In this document: positions 17,838-26,338 of the stretch, piece after piece
Numbering within the stretch: position 1 is the stretch's first letter
How the letters are laid out: each line of letters begins with the position of its first letter
Assembly (NCBI GenBank): GCA_963675565.2
Contig: CAXXYD010000004.1
Location: 372,001 to 436,000 of the forward strand
DNA length: 64,000 nucleotides
Source of the DNA: JARRKU01 sp963675565
GTDB lineage: Bacteria; Desulfobacterota; Desulfobacteria; Desulfobacterales; Desulfosarcinaceae
Direction: 5' to 3'
Translations under genes and position numbers: made by a program
The notes under the pieces: model-generated
Seen by the model: only the letters and a program-made list of their open reading frames with translations
Database searches by the model: none
What the model was told of the DNA's origin: nothing

Positions 17838-19241
17838 ATGATATACCGTTATGGGTCGCACAAAAGGAACACCTTGGCGTTAATGGCTGCCATTTCGGCA
17901 GCCGTATTTTTGATATTGGCCGCATGCAGCGGAAACGGCAGCAGCAGCACAGACGAAAACGGGGACGGAGACGACGGGGGCGGTACACCCGGCGGCGACT
18001 ATGTGGTGCTGGCCTGGAACGATCTGGGCATGCATTGCCTCAACCCCACCTATGACCAGTTGATCATCCTGCCGCCCTACAACACCTTGTGGGCCCAGGT
18101 GATCGAGCGCGGCGACCCGCCCCGGGTGGTGACCAGCGGCATCACGGTCTCCTACGCCATTTTGGACAACACCACTTCGCTGAACAAATTGCTTTATGAC
18201 CAATTCTGGACGCCGGCTGTCCTGGCACTGTTTCCCCTGGACGCACCGGTCCCCGATTATGGCTTGAATCTGCAGGATGAATTTATTCATAACGGTTTGT
18301 CCGGCAGCATGCAGCCGGCCGGCGACCATTTCCAGGCCGACGGTATTCCGGTGACGCCCGTTAAAGACGGCACCACCACCAAAGATCCCTACCAGGTAGC
18401 CCAGATCACCGTAAAAAACACCGCCGGCACCACCCTGGTGCAGACCCGGGCCATGGTCCCCACATCGGACGAAATCAACTGCGGCCGCTGTCATGCGCCG
18501 GGCGGGTCGATCTCCGAGGCCTTTGCCGATATCCTGCAGGCCCATGACGACGAACACGGAACCGACCTGGAAAACGACGCACCGATCCTATGTGCCGGCT
18601 GCCACGGCAGTCCCGCGCTAGGCACCTCTGGTCGGGGCAGTGCCGGCCTATATCTGTCCGAAGCCATCCACGGGTCGCATGCCGATCGAACCGCACCGGG
18701 CTCCCAACCCATCGCCTGCTACGACTGTCATCCCGGAAATACCACCCGGTGCAACCGCTCCCTGGCCCATACGGCGTCCGACGGCAACTGCGTCACCTGC
18801 CACGACACCATGGCCAATATGGCCGCTGAAATTTCAAACGATACAAAAATCCCCTGGGTAAACGAGCCCCGATGCATCACCTGCCACAGCGGTGTTGCGG
18901 AAGTTGATACCGGCGCCACGCTTTACCGCAATGCCACCGGCCACGGCAGCCTTTACTGCGCCGGCTGCCACCAGAGCCCGCATGCCATGGTGCCCTCCCG
19001 GGAAGCCGCCGACAACGACCAGGCGCAGCAATATCAGGACGCCGATGTAACCATCGGCAGTTGCCGGGCCTGCCACGGCACATCACGGCCCGAAGGCGGC
19101 GATCTGGGGGAATTCAGGGAAAAACATGCCGGCGCCGATCCCGAGGAATACTCGGCCTGCGCCGTGTGCCACACGGCCCTGCCGGCCAATGTGGGGGCCA
19201 GCGATTTTCCCCATCAATTCCAATGGAATAGTAGAAATTAA
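17838..19241 (+). CDS. Octahaem c-type cytochrome lipoprotein
   Basis: 467 residues. The N-terminal signal carries a lipobox (LILAAC, Cys35), followed by a low-complexity Ser/Asp/Gly linker, so the protein is probably tethered in the envelope. About 180 residues without haem sites follow (starting YVVLAWNDLGMHCLNPTYD). Then come eight CxxCH haem-binding motifs: CGRCH, CAGCH, CYDCH, CVTCH, CITCH, CAGCH, CRACH and CAVCH. The arrangement suggests extracytoplasmic electron transfer, possibly to metals or sulfur compounds; it does not match nitrite reductase or hydroxylamine oxidoreductase motifs that I know. Single-gene unit with its own promoter/operator, ending just before a long palindrome. 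Confidence 0.88.
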   Translation: MIYRYGSHKRNTLALMAAISAAVFLILAACSGNGSSSTDENGDGDDGGGTPGGDYVVLAWNDLGMHCLNPTYDQLIILPPYNTLWAQVIERGDPPRVVTSGITVSYAILDNTTSLNKLLYDQFWTPAVLALFPLDAPVPDYGLNLQDEFIHNGLSGSMQPAGDHFQADGIPVTPVKDGTTTKDPYQVAQITVKNTAGTTLVQTRAMVPTSDEINCGRCHAPGGSISEAFADILQAHDDEHGTDLENDAPILCAGCHGSPALGTSGRGSAGLYLSEAIHGSHADRTAPGSQPIACYDCHPGNTTRCNRSLAHTASDGNCVTCHDTMANMAAEISNDTKIPWVNEPRCITCHSGVAEVDTGATLYRNATGHGSLYCAGCHQSPHAMVPSREAADNDQAQQYQDADVTIGSCRACHGTSRPEGGDLGEFREKHAGADPEEYSACAVCHTALPANVGASDFPHQFQWNSRN

Positions 19242-19264
19242 CCCCGGTATCTGCCGCTATACAA

Positions 19265-19334
19265 TAAGAGGGACGGGGATGAAATGATGCGTTTCTAGTC
19301 GGAGAAACGCATCATTTCATCCCCGTCCCTCTTA
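19265..19334. repeat. Long perfect palindrome, REP-like
   Basis: 32-bp perfect inverted repeat (arms 19265-19296 and 19303-19334) with a 6-base loop AGTCGG. The arm reads AAGAGGGACGGGGATGAAAT and on. It is far longer than an intrinsic terminator stem and has no T tract. Its GGGACGGGG end is like REP-type palindromes mobilised by RAYT (TnpA-REP) transposases in Deltaproteobacteria; that assignment is inference. Confidence 0.75.
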
Positions 19335-19469
19335 ATTGATAGAACCCGGCTTTCGCGGCAATCTAAACCATATTTAGAGACAATAATCTATTGACATAAA
19401 TAATCTTATTTTAGATAATGAATTTAATTCATTTCAATGAATCGGCGTTGCCGACAAGGGGACGGCACC

Positions 19470-19808
19470 ATGACCAGCCTGCTACTCATGGGGGTTGCTT
19501 TGGCCTATGCCCTGTTGATGCTCTATATTGATCGATATCTGACCTCCCGGCACGAAAACGGCGATGAAGAGGCATTGAGTCTTCTGGCCTTTCAGCGCGA
19601 GTGCAGTGTTTTCGACCTGTTTGTCGAAGCCGGTGCGCAATGGTCGTTTTCCCGGGCAAAAATCGATTCGGACTTCAACAGTTACATTCGCCGGGGCGAT
19701 ATTCCGCACTACCTGCGCACCTATGTGAGCGGCCACGCCCCTGCCCGGCGCTCCTACCAGGATGCCCTTTTCACCGGAAACAAACTTCCCCCCAATGCCA
19801 ATCCGTGA
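19470..19808 (+). CDS. Small single-span membrane protein of unknown function
   Basis: 112 residues from the ATG at 19470 (preceded by AAGGGGACGG); an in-frame ATG at 19437 is possible. One N-terminal hydrophobic segment (LLLMGVALAYALLMLYI) is followed by a soluble region with CSVFDLFVEAGAQW, a segment that looks like a small conserved fold, and a basic C-terminal half. I do not recognise the family. It lies close before another unknown gene and the radical SAM gene on the same strand, so the three may be one unit. Confidence 0.6.
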   Translation: MTSLLLMGVALAYALLMLYIDRYLTSRHENGDEEALSLLAFQRECSVFDLFVEAGAQWSFSRAKIDSDFNSYIRRGDIPHYLRTYVSGHAPARRSYQDALFTGNKLPPNANP

Positions 19809-19884
19809 CAAACGCTATTGAGATACCCATTCGGGCGTGCTAATCAACCCGAAACCCTTAATTGTCAAAGGAGGTAGCCCCCTG

Positions 19885-20355
19885 ATGGGACTGATCGATA
19901 CCCTTGAACACTTGCTGATCCCCTCCAGGCGGCCGAAAAGCGAACGCGTCGACCTGAAGGAGATTGTCTGCAAGCCCAGAAAGAAAAACCTCGTACAGAC
20001 ATTCAAAACACCGGCTGTGGGGTGCGAATACAGCAACAAGGACGGCAGTGAGCGACAAACTGCGCTGGAAAAACTCAAAGACGGGGAACGGGTCCGGCTG
20101 CTGTGGGATTCCGGAACGGACGGCAACAAAAAGACCCTCTACCTGGTGCGGGGGCGCCAGAACCAGTCCCTGAATATTTCAAACTGTTTCGGGCGATTGA
20201 ACGATAAAGTGGCAGCGGATGTCATCCGATGGCTGACCCAGGACCATATCACCACCGCGGCCCACGTGGACAAAATCGTTGGCGGCACACGAAAGCGGCC
20301 GAAACTGGGCTGCATTATCGCCCTGTCCACCTATAAAACCCCTGAAAGCAAATAG
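19885..20355 (+). CDS. Unknown protein with a possible HIRAN-like C-terminal domain
   Basis: 156 residues from the ATG at 19885, fixed by AAAGGAGG ten bases upstream. The first 50 residues are basic. The rest (DGERVRLLWDSGTDGNKK and then LYLVRGRQNQ through to CIIALSTYK) has the beta-rich spacing of a HIRAN domain (a DNA- or nucleotide-linked fold), but this is a weak visual match. No membrane segment or signal peptide. Followed 14 bases later by the radical SAM gene. Confidence 0.55.
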   Translation: MGLIDTLEHLLIPSRRPKSERVDLKEIVCKPRKKNLVQTFKTPAVGCEYSNKDGSERQTALEKLKDGERVRLLWDSGTDGNKKTLYLVRGRQNQSLNISNCFGRLNDKVAADVIRWLTQDHITTAAHVDKIVGGTRKRPKLGCIIALSTYKTPESK

Positions 20356-20369
20356 CCCCATTGCCGTCT

Positions 20370-21932
20370 ATGGCCCAGATCTCCATAGCCCTGCTTCACC
20401 CGCCAGTGGCCAAACCGTCTGAAGCGCCGGCCGGGGTCGCGCGATTGGCGGGGGCACTGAAAGCCCACGGTGTCCGATGCAAGGTAATTGACGCCAACAT
20501 CCGGGGCCTGCACCATCTGCTTCATTGTCTGGCCGAGCCCCGGGACACATGGGGAAAACGCGCCCGACGACACCTTGACAGCCATATCGCCAATCTTCGG
20601 TCGGCACGAATCCTCGACAATTTTGATCGCTATAAAAGAGCCATTGCCGACATCAACCATCTGCTGTCCGCAGCCGGCAGAGACGATAATATACGCGTTG
20701 GATTGGCGGATTACCATGACCGCAACCTGTCTCCCGTACGCAGCGCAGACCTTCTGGCTTCCGCGCAGGCGCCGGAACGAAACCCTTTTTTCGGCTATTA
20801 TCAAAACTGCCTTCTACCCGAGATCCGCGCCTTTGCCCCTGATGTAGTTGGGCTTTCCATCAATTACCTGGCCCAGGCATTGAGTGCCTTTGCGCTGATC
20901 GGTTTAATCCGGCGGCAGCTGCCGGAAGCCAAAATCGTCATCGGGGGCGGGTTGGTGACATCATGGCATCATCATGGAAATGCGGCCGTCGATTTCGGCA
21001 GTCTGGTGCACCGGATGGTCGCCGGCCCCGGCGAACAGGCCCTTCTTGAAATCGCCGGTATCGGGACGGATGGCGGCCCATACCGACCCGACTACGCATC
21101 ATTTGCACACGAGGCCTACCTGGCACCCGGCACAATTCTGCCATTCAGCGCCTCCCATGGCTGCTGGTGGCGCAGATGTGCATTCTGCCCCGAACGCGCC
21201 GAAGGGCATCGGTTTAAGCCGTTGGCCCATTCCATCGCCGTAGAGCAGTTGAAAGACTTGACGCGGGCCGTGCAGCCGGGCCTGATTCATCTGCTGGACA
21301 ACGCCCTCTCCCCGGCGCTGCTTAAGTCATTGGCGGCCCACCCCCCCGGCGCACCATGGTATGGGTTCGCACGTTTCGCTGCGCCGCTGGACGCGCCTGA
21401 ATTTTGCCGGAACCTGGCCGCAGCCGGCTGTGTGATGCTCAAACTCGGCCTGGAGTCAGGGGACCAGAAAGTGCTCGACGCTCTGCACAAAGGCATACGG
21501 TTGGAGACTGCCTCCAGGGTTTTGAACAATTTGTATGAAGCGGGAATTGCCGCCTATGTGTATCTGCTGTTCGGCACCCCGGCTGAAGATGAAGCCGCCG
21601 CACAAAAAACCCTGCGCTTTGTCTCCACGCACAGCCCGCTGATCGACTTTTTGAATACGGCCGTCTTCAACCTTCCACAGCACAGCCCGGATTCGGCAGG
21701 CCTGAAAACCCGGGACTTTTACCCTGGCGATATGGCCCTGTACAAGGATTTCGAACACCCTCAAACCTGGTCCCGCGCCAGCGTCCGGAGATTCCTCGAG
21801 AAGGAATTCAAACGGCACCCGTCTATTCGCCCCATCCTCCTTCGGGATCCCCCCGTGTTCACATCAAACCACGCCCCCTTTTTTTTAAAGCGCTGCCGCT
21901 TTTTTGACGCAAATAGTCACATTGGTGAATAA
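20370..21932 (+). CDS. Radical SAM protein with N-terminal B12-binding-like region
   Basis: 520 residues from the ATG at 20370 (a TTG at 20361 is in frame). The N-terminal 220 residues resemble a cobalamin-binding Rossmann domain: ISIALLHPP, GVARLAGALKAHGVRCKVID, PDVVGLSINY and KIVIGGGLVT. The radical SAM core follows: the cluster motif is GCWWRRCAFC, i.e. CX4CX2C and not the usual CX3CX2C, then LKLGLESGDQKVLDALHKGI and YVYLLFGTPAEDE. It likely binds a 4Fe-4S cluster and SAM for radical chemistry on an unknown substrate. It may be co-transcribed with the two small unknown genes before it. Confidence 0.8.
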   Translation: MAQISIALLHPPVAKPSEAPAGVARLAGALKAHGVRCKVIDANIRGLHHLLHCLAEPRDTWGKRARRHLDSHIANLRSARILDNFDRYKRAIADINHLLSAAGRDDNIRVGLADYHDRNLSPVRSADLLASAQAPERNPFFGYYQNCLLPEIRAFAPDVVGLSINYLAQALSAFALIGLIRRQLPEAKIVIGGGLVTSWHHHGNAAVDFGSLVHRMVAGPGEQALLEIAGIGTDGGPYRPDYASFAHEAYLAPGTILPFSASHGCWWRRCAFCPERAEGHRFKPLAHSIAVEQLKDLTRAVQPGLIHLLDNALSPALLKSLAAHPPGAPWYGFARFAAPLDAPEFCRNLAAAGCVMLKLGLESGDQKVLDALHKGIRLETASRVLNNLYEAGIAAYVYLLFGTPAEDEAAAQKTLRFVSTHSPLIDFLNTAVFNLPQHSPDSAGLKTRDFYPGDMALYKDFEHPQTWSRASVRRFLEKEFKRHPSIRPILLRDPPVFTSNHAPFFLKRCRFFDANSHIGE

Positions 21933-22220
21933 TTATTGTCAACACCGGTGCCCTCGAACGGCGACGGATTTCATATCAATCTGATATTAAAGACGTTTAT
22001 GCCGGGGAATACGAATGGGCATAAAATTTGCTTTTTGATTGCCGCTATGCACCACAAAGAGAAGCTGCCCTGCAAGTAATCTGACGCAGACCCAGTTTTG
22101 AACAGTTATATGGGCGCCGCAATGCATTACCTCCTGCTTTTTCCTGTCAAGGTGCAGCTATGATGATTTGTATTTTAAGAACGTATCGAAGACTCAAACA
22201 AACAATAAGGATTTGAAATT

Positions 22221-23105
22221 ATGAAAATTTTAAAGAACGGAATGATCGCATGCACATTGATTTTATCGCTGTTGTGGGGAATTCAGCCGGCAGTGGCAGA
22301 ACCAACAGTCGTCATTGGTGTCCTGGCAAAACGCGGCGCCGAAAAGGCCATTGAACAATGGGGGCCAACTGCCGAGTATCTGTCCGATCGCCTTAAAACA
22401 AAAGTCCAGATTCTTCCAATGAAGTTCACTGAAATTGAGCCGGCGCTTAAAAACCGCAAGATTGATTTCCTATTGGCCAACTCGGCTTTTTATGCCCGAT
22501 TCGAAGAAAAATACGCCCTCAAAGCGATCGTCACCATGTCCAACCGGAAAAGCATCGCCGCCCTGGATCGGTTCGGAGGCGTCATTTTTGCCCGCAGCAA
22601 CAGTAATATCAATGACCTGGATAGTATCCGGGGCAAAAAATTCATGTGTGTAAAATACAGCTCCTTCGGCGGAGCGCAAATGGCCTGGCGACTGCTTTTG
22701 GAAAGCGGCATCGATCCCAAAAAAGACTGCAAGGCATTTATAGAGGGTGGAACCCATGACAATGTTGTCATGGCAGTGAAAAACGGCAGCGTTGACGTCG
22801 GCACGGTGAGATCGGACACCCTCGAGCGAATGGCTGCCGAAGGCAAAATCAGCATGAGCGATTTCAAGGTCATCGGTTCAGTAGACGACGGGTTCCCCTT
22901 CGTCCACAGCACCCGACTCTATCCGGAATGGCCTTTAGCCGCCTGTGCCAAAGCAGATCCGGCACTCAGGAAAAACGTCGCCAAAGCACTGTACCTTCTC
23001 AAGAACAACCACCCGGCGATGAAAGCGTCCAAGGTTTACAGTTGGACGCGCCCGGCCAAATACAGCGATGTCACCGCCTGTCTGAGAATCATCGGCATGT
23101 TATAA
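22221..23105 (+). CDS. PhnD/SsuA-like periplasmic binding protein, orphan
   Basis: 294 residues with a signal peptide (about 1-26, ending AVAE). The mature part is the phosphonate/phosphite-type binding fold: VVIGVLAKRGAEKAIEQWGP, YLSDRLKTKVQILP, LLANSAFYARFE, and FMCVKYSSFGGAQMAWRLLL. No permease or ATPase gene is adjacent; the next genes are the convergent cyd operon. Such lone PhnD-like proteins often serve as sensor inputs or partners of a distant transporter or kinase. The region before it (21933-22220) is AT-rich with no gene. Confidence 0.85.
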   Translation: MKILKNGMIACTLILSLLWGIQPAVAEPTVVIGVLAKRGAEKAIEQWGPTAEYLSDRLKTKVQILPMKFTEIEPALKNRKIDFLLANSAFYARFEEKYALKAIVTMSNRKSIAALDRFGGVIFARSNSNINDLDSIRGKKFMCVKYSSFGGAQMAWRLLLESGIDPKKDCKAFIEGGTHDNVVMAVKNGSVDVGTVRSDTLERMAAEGKISMSDFKVIGSVDDGFPFVHSTRLYPEWPLAACAKADPALRKNVAKALYLLKNNHPAMKASKVYSWTRPAKYSDVTACLRIIGML

Positions 23106-23118
23106 ATGTTTCATATCC

Positions 23119-23180
23119 GGGGGCGTATATCCGGCGACCCGGTGCCCGTCCGGGCGATGAATCGCCGGATACACGCCCCC
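23119..23180. terminator. Long stem-loop between two convergent genes, terminator-like
   Basis: 19-base arms (GGGGGCGTATATCCGGCGA at 23119-23137; partner 23162-23180) pair with one mismatch. The loop itself can form CCCGG/CCGGG. It lies exactly between the convergent PhnD-like gene and cydX. There is no T tract, so intrinsic termination is uncertain; blocking read-through or 3'-end protection in both directions is plausible. Confidence 0.5.
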
Positions 23181-23189
23181 AAGATCCTT

Positions 23190-23303
23190 TCAGGAATTGC
23201 CGTCCTCAGTGCCTAGCAGTTCCTCCGTTTCCATCCACATCACATTGATGATGCCGAAGGCGGCCGCCAGCAGCACGCCCAGAATCCAGGCAAAATACCA
23301 CAT
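23190..23303 (-). CDS. cydX: Cytochrome bd oxidase small subunit CydX, 37 aa
   Basis: A short reading frame directly after cydB, beginning MWYFAWILGVLLAAAFGIIN and ending in an acidic tail with METEELLG. The MWYFAWILG start is the family signature; the peptide is a single-span subunit that stabilises the haem centres of CydAB. AGGAAA precedes the ATG. Third gene of cydABX. Confidence 0.92.
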   Translation of the reverse strand: MWYFAWILGVLLAAAFGIINVMWMETEELLGTEDGNS

Positions 23304-23335
23304 TGATTATTTCCTTTCAGACCACGACGGTTTTA

Positions 23336-24478
23336 TCAGTACGCCGAATGGGTTTCCCGGCGAATCTTCTCTTCGGTGATTTTGCCCCGCATGACCCGGT
23401 ATACCCATGAAGTGTAGACCAGGACGATGGGCAGCAATACCACTACGGCAATAAACATGACATTGAGGGTCTTGTGGCTGGATACCGCGTCATAGGCCGT
23501 CAGGCTCACATCGGGCACTGTGCTGGACGGCATGACAAAGGGAAACATGGCGATGGCGGCAGTCATGATCACACCCGCCAGGCAAACCCCGCTGAAGATG
23601 AATGCAGAACCGGGCCTTCCGGCAGACGACAGGATCAACGCCAGCATCGCGCCGATGAAAGCCGCCGCCGGAGCGGCGATGGTCAGCGGCCAGCGGCCGA
23701 AATTGTCCTGCCATGCACCGGCGGCCACCTCGACGGTCTTGCCCAGCGGCGTCAACAGCATGCCGGGATCCGGCATGGAGACAATGCGGTAGCCATCAAT
23801 GAATTTGAACTGCCAGATGCCCGCCACGACAAACGCCGCAATAAAAACCAGACCGAAAATCCGCACCGCTTTTGCGGCCCGTTCATTGAGCCCCCCTTCC
23901 GTACGCAACTGCATGAACACCGCGCCATGCATGGTCAACATGGAAAGGCTCACCACACCGGCCAGCAGGGCAAAGGGGTTGAGCAACTGCCAGAAGCTGC
24001 CCGAATAGGTCGAACGCATGAAGTCATCCATTTCAAAAGGCACACCTTGAAGCAGGTTGCCAAAGGCCACGCCGAACACCAGCGCCGGCACGGCGCCCCC
24101 GATGAAAAGTCCCCAATCCCATGCATTGCGCCAGCGCGGATCGTCCACCTTGCTGCGGTAGTCAAAACCCACCGGCCTTAAAAAGAGGGCAAAGAGCACC
24201 AGCAGCAGCGCCCAGTAGAGCCCGGAAAAAGCGACGGCATACACCACGGGCCAGGCGGCAAAGAGAGCACCACCGGCAGTGATGAACCAGACCTGGTTGC
24301 CTTCCCAGGTGGGTCCGATGGCGTTGATCAGCACCCGGCGCTCCTCGTCTTTACGGGCGATAAACGGCAGCAAGGCGCCGACTCCCATATCAAAACCGTC
24401 CATTACGGCAAATCCGATGAGCAGGACACAAACGAACGCCCACCAAATGATTTTCAAGGTGAAATAATCAAAGAGCAT
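23336..24478 (-). CDS. cydB: Cytochrome bd ubiquinol oxidase subunit II
   Basis: 380 residues from the ATG at 24478, chosen by homology (MLFDYFTLKIIWWAFVCVLL) and AAGGAG ten bases upstream; the frame is open further upstream into cydA, but that part is the wrong frame of cydA. Conserved parts are LIGFAVMDGFDMGVGALLPF, GPTWEGNQVWFITAGGALFA and RPVGFDYRSK. About eight to nine membrane spans. With CydA it forms the quinol oxidase that reduces O2 to water without pumping protons. Confidence 0.96.
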   Translation of the reverse strand: MLFDYFTLKIIWWAFVCVLLIGFAVMDGFDMGVGALLPFIARKDEERRVLINAIGPTWEGNQVWFITAGGALFAAWPVVYAVAFSGLYWALLLVLFALFLRPVGFDYRSKVDDPRWRNAWDWGLFIGGAVPALVFGVAFGNLLQGVPFEMDDFMRSTYSGSFWQLLNPFALLAGVVSLSMLTMHGAVFMQLRTEGGLNERAAKAVRIFGLVFIAAFVVAGIWQFKFIDGYRIVSMPDPGMLLTPLGKTVEVAAGAWQDNFGRWPLTIAAPAAAFIGAMLALILSSAGRPGSAFIFSGVCLAGVIMTAAIAMFPFVMPSSTVPDVSLTAYDAVSSHKTLNVMFIAVVVLLPIVLVYTSWVYRVMRGKITEEKIRRETHSAY

Positions 24479-24495
24479 GGTGTGGTTTCTCCTTC

Positions 24496-26055
24496 CTAAG
24501 CCGCCGCGTCTTCGAAATGGTACCGTCCCGTATGCAGGCTGCTGGGGCCGATGCGGATAAATTTGACCATCAGGAAAACCTCCACGGCCAAAAGGACCGT
24601 ATAGATAAGGGTTATACCGATGATACTGCCGATAATGTCGCCCATGCTCAACGTGGAGGAAGACAGAAATGTGGGCAGCACCTCGCCGATGGTCCATGGC
24701 TGGCGGCCATACTCGGACACGAACCAGCCCAGTTCAGCCGCGATCCACGGCACCGGCAGATTAAACACCAGCAGCCAGAGCAGCCAGCGCTTTTTATGAA
24801 ACAGCCTCCGGGCGCAGTAATAAAAACTCAAGGCGATCAGGCCGAGCATCCAGAACCCGAGCCCCACCATGATTCGGAAGCTCCAGAACATGGCCCCCAC
24901 GTTGGGGATGGTGTCCCTGGCGGCACGGTCGATCTGTTCGTCGGTGGCATCCACCACCTTCGGGGTATAGCGTTTGAGCAGGAGCCCATACCCAAGATCA
25001 TCCTTCACGGCGTTGAACTGCGCTATGGTGGACGCAGACCGGTCCCCGCTGCGAATTTTCTCAAGAAAACCGTAGGCCGTCACGCCGTTTTCAATGCGGG
25101 CCCGGCTGTGGGCGATCAGATCCTTGACACCGGTCACCTGCCGATTCAGAGAGCGCGTGATGATGATGCCGCCCACCCACGGGATGCTGATTTTTCCTAT
25201 GGTGCGTTGCTGCTCCTGGTCGGGAATGCCGAAGAGGGTGAAGCTGCTGGGCGCAGGGTGGGTTTCCCATTCGGCCTCCATGGCGGCCAGCTTGACCTTC
25301 TGCACCTGACCGGTGATGAACCCGCTTTCATCTCCCAGCACAATAACCGAAAGAATGGATGCCAGGCCGAACCCGACAGCCACGGCAAATGAGCGGCGCG
25401 CAAAGGCCAGGTCCCTTCCGCGCAGGATGTAGTAGGAACTGACGGCCAGCACGAACATGGTGGCGGTGACGTATCCGGCCCCGACAGTGTGGACGAACTT
25501 GACCTGGGCCACCGGGTTGAAAAACAGATCGTAAAAGCTGGTCAGTTCCATTCGCATGGTTTCAAAGTTAAACGCCGCCCCCACAGGAAAAGACATCCAT
25601 CCGTTGGCCACCAGAATCCAGAGGGCCGACAGGTTGGAGCCCAGGGCGACAAGAAAGGTCACCAGCAGGTGGGTCTGCTTTTTCATGCGGTCCCAGCCGA
25701 AGAAAAACAGCCCCACAAAAGTGGATTCAAGGAAAAACGCCATCAATCCCTCGATGGCCAGGGGAGCGCCGAAAATGTCCCCCACGTAATGGGAGTAGTA
25801 CGACCAGTTCAGGCCGAACTGGAACTCCTGGGTCAATCCGGTGGTGACCCCCAAAGCGAAGTTGATGCCGAACAGTTTGCCCCAGAAGCGGGTCATGTCC
25901 TTGTAAATCGCCTTGCCGGTCATCACGTAGACGGATTCCATAATAAACAGGATCCAGGAGAGCCCCAGGGTCAGGGGGACGAAAATAAAATGGTACATGG
26001 TGGTCAGTGCGAACTGCCAACGCGACAGTTCCACGAATCCTTCGGTGGGCAGCAT
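24496..26055 (-). CDS. cydA: Cytochrome bd ubiquinol oxidase subunit I
   Basis: 519 residues. Conserved parts: LSRWQFALTTMYHFIFVPLT (His20-region haem ligand), GLTQEFQFGLNWSYYSHYVG, FFLESTFVGLFFFGW, and ENGVTAYGFLEKIRSG with GRQPWTIGEVLPT near the C-terminus. The region between helices 6 and 7 is long, so this is the long-Q-loop (E. coli-like) type. It binds haems b558, b595 and d. In a Desulfobacterota background it provides oxygen detoxification or microaerobic respiration. First gene of cydABX; the divergent cydDC unit begins 283 bp away. Confidence 0.97.
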   Translation of the reverse strand: MLPTEGFVELSRWQFALTTMYHFIFVPLTLGLSWILFIMESVYVMTGKAIYKDMTRFWGKLFGINFALGVTTGLTQEFQFGLNWSYYSHYVGDIFGAPLAIEGLMAFFLESTFVGLFFFGWDRMKKQTHLLVTFLVALGSNLSALWILVANGWMSFPVGAAFNFETMRMELTSFYDLFFNPVAQVKFVHTVGAGYVTATMFVLAVSSYYILRGRDLAFARRSFAVAVGFGLASILSVIVLGDESGFITGQVQKVKLAAMEAEWETHPAPSSFTLFGIPDQEQQRTIGKISIPWVGGIIITRSLNRQVTGVKDLIAHSRARIENGVTAYGFLEKIRSGDRSASTIAQFNAVKDDLGYGLLLKRYTPKVVDATDEQIDRAARDTIPNVGAMFWSFRIMVGLGFWMLGLIALSFYYCARRLFHKKRWLLWLLVFNLPVPWIAAELGWFVSEYGRQPWTIGEVLPTFLSSSTLSMGDIIGSIIGITLIYTVLLAVEVFLMVKFIRIGPSSLHTGRYHFEDAAA

Positions 26056-26338
26056 AAACAGTGCTCCTTGCGATGGGGGTCAATGGCGCGGGTTCCCGCT
26101 GCCCGACAGGGCGGCTTGACTTTGGCCACACATGGTTCTTTAAAACCCGATAATATGGTATCTGAATATCAGGAACCGCCAAAAATGCTCGAGCATGGGC
26201 AAAGGTGGCGGCGGACATGCCGATTCAGTATGCCGGGCATTGACGATGACGGTTTCCTTCACGTCAATTGTGAATCTAATATGGGAACTTCGGCATGTCA
26301 AATGACAATAAATCGCCAATCACGAAACGAATCCTTTG

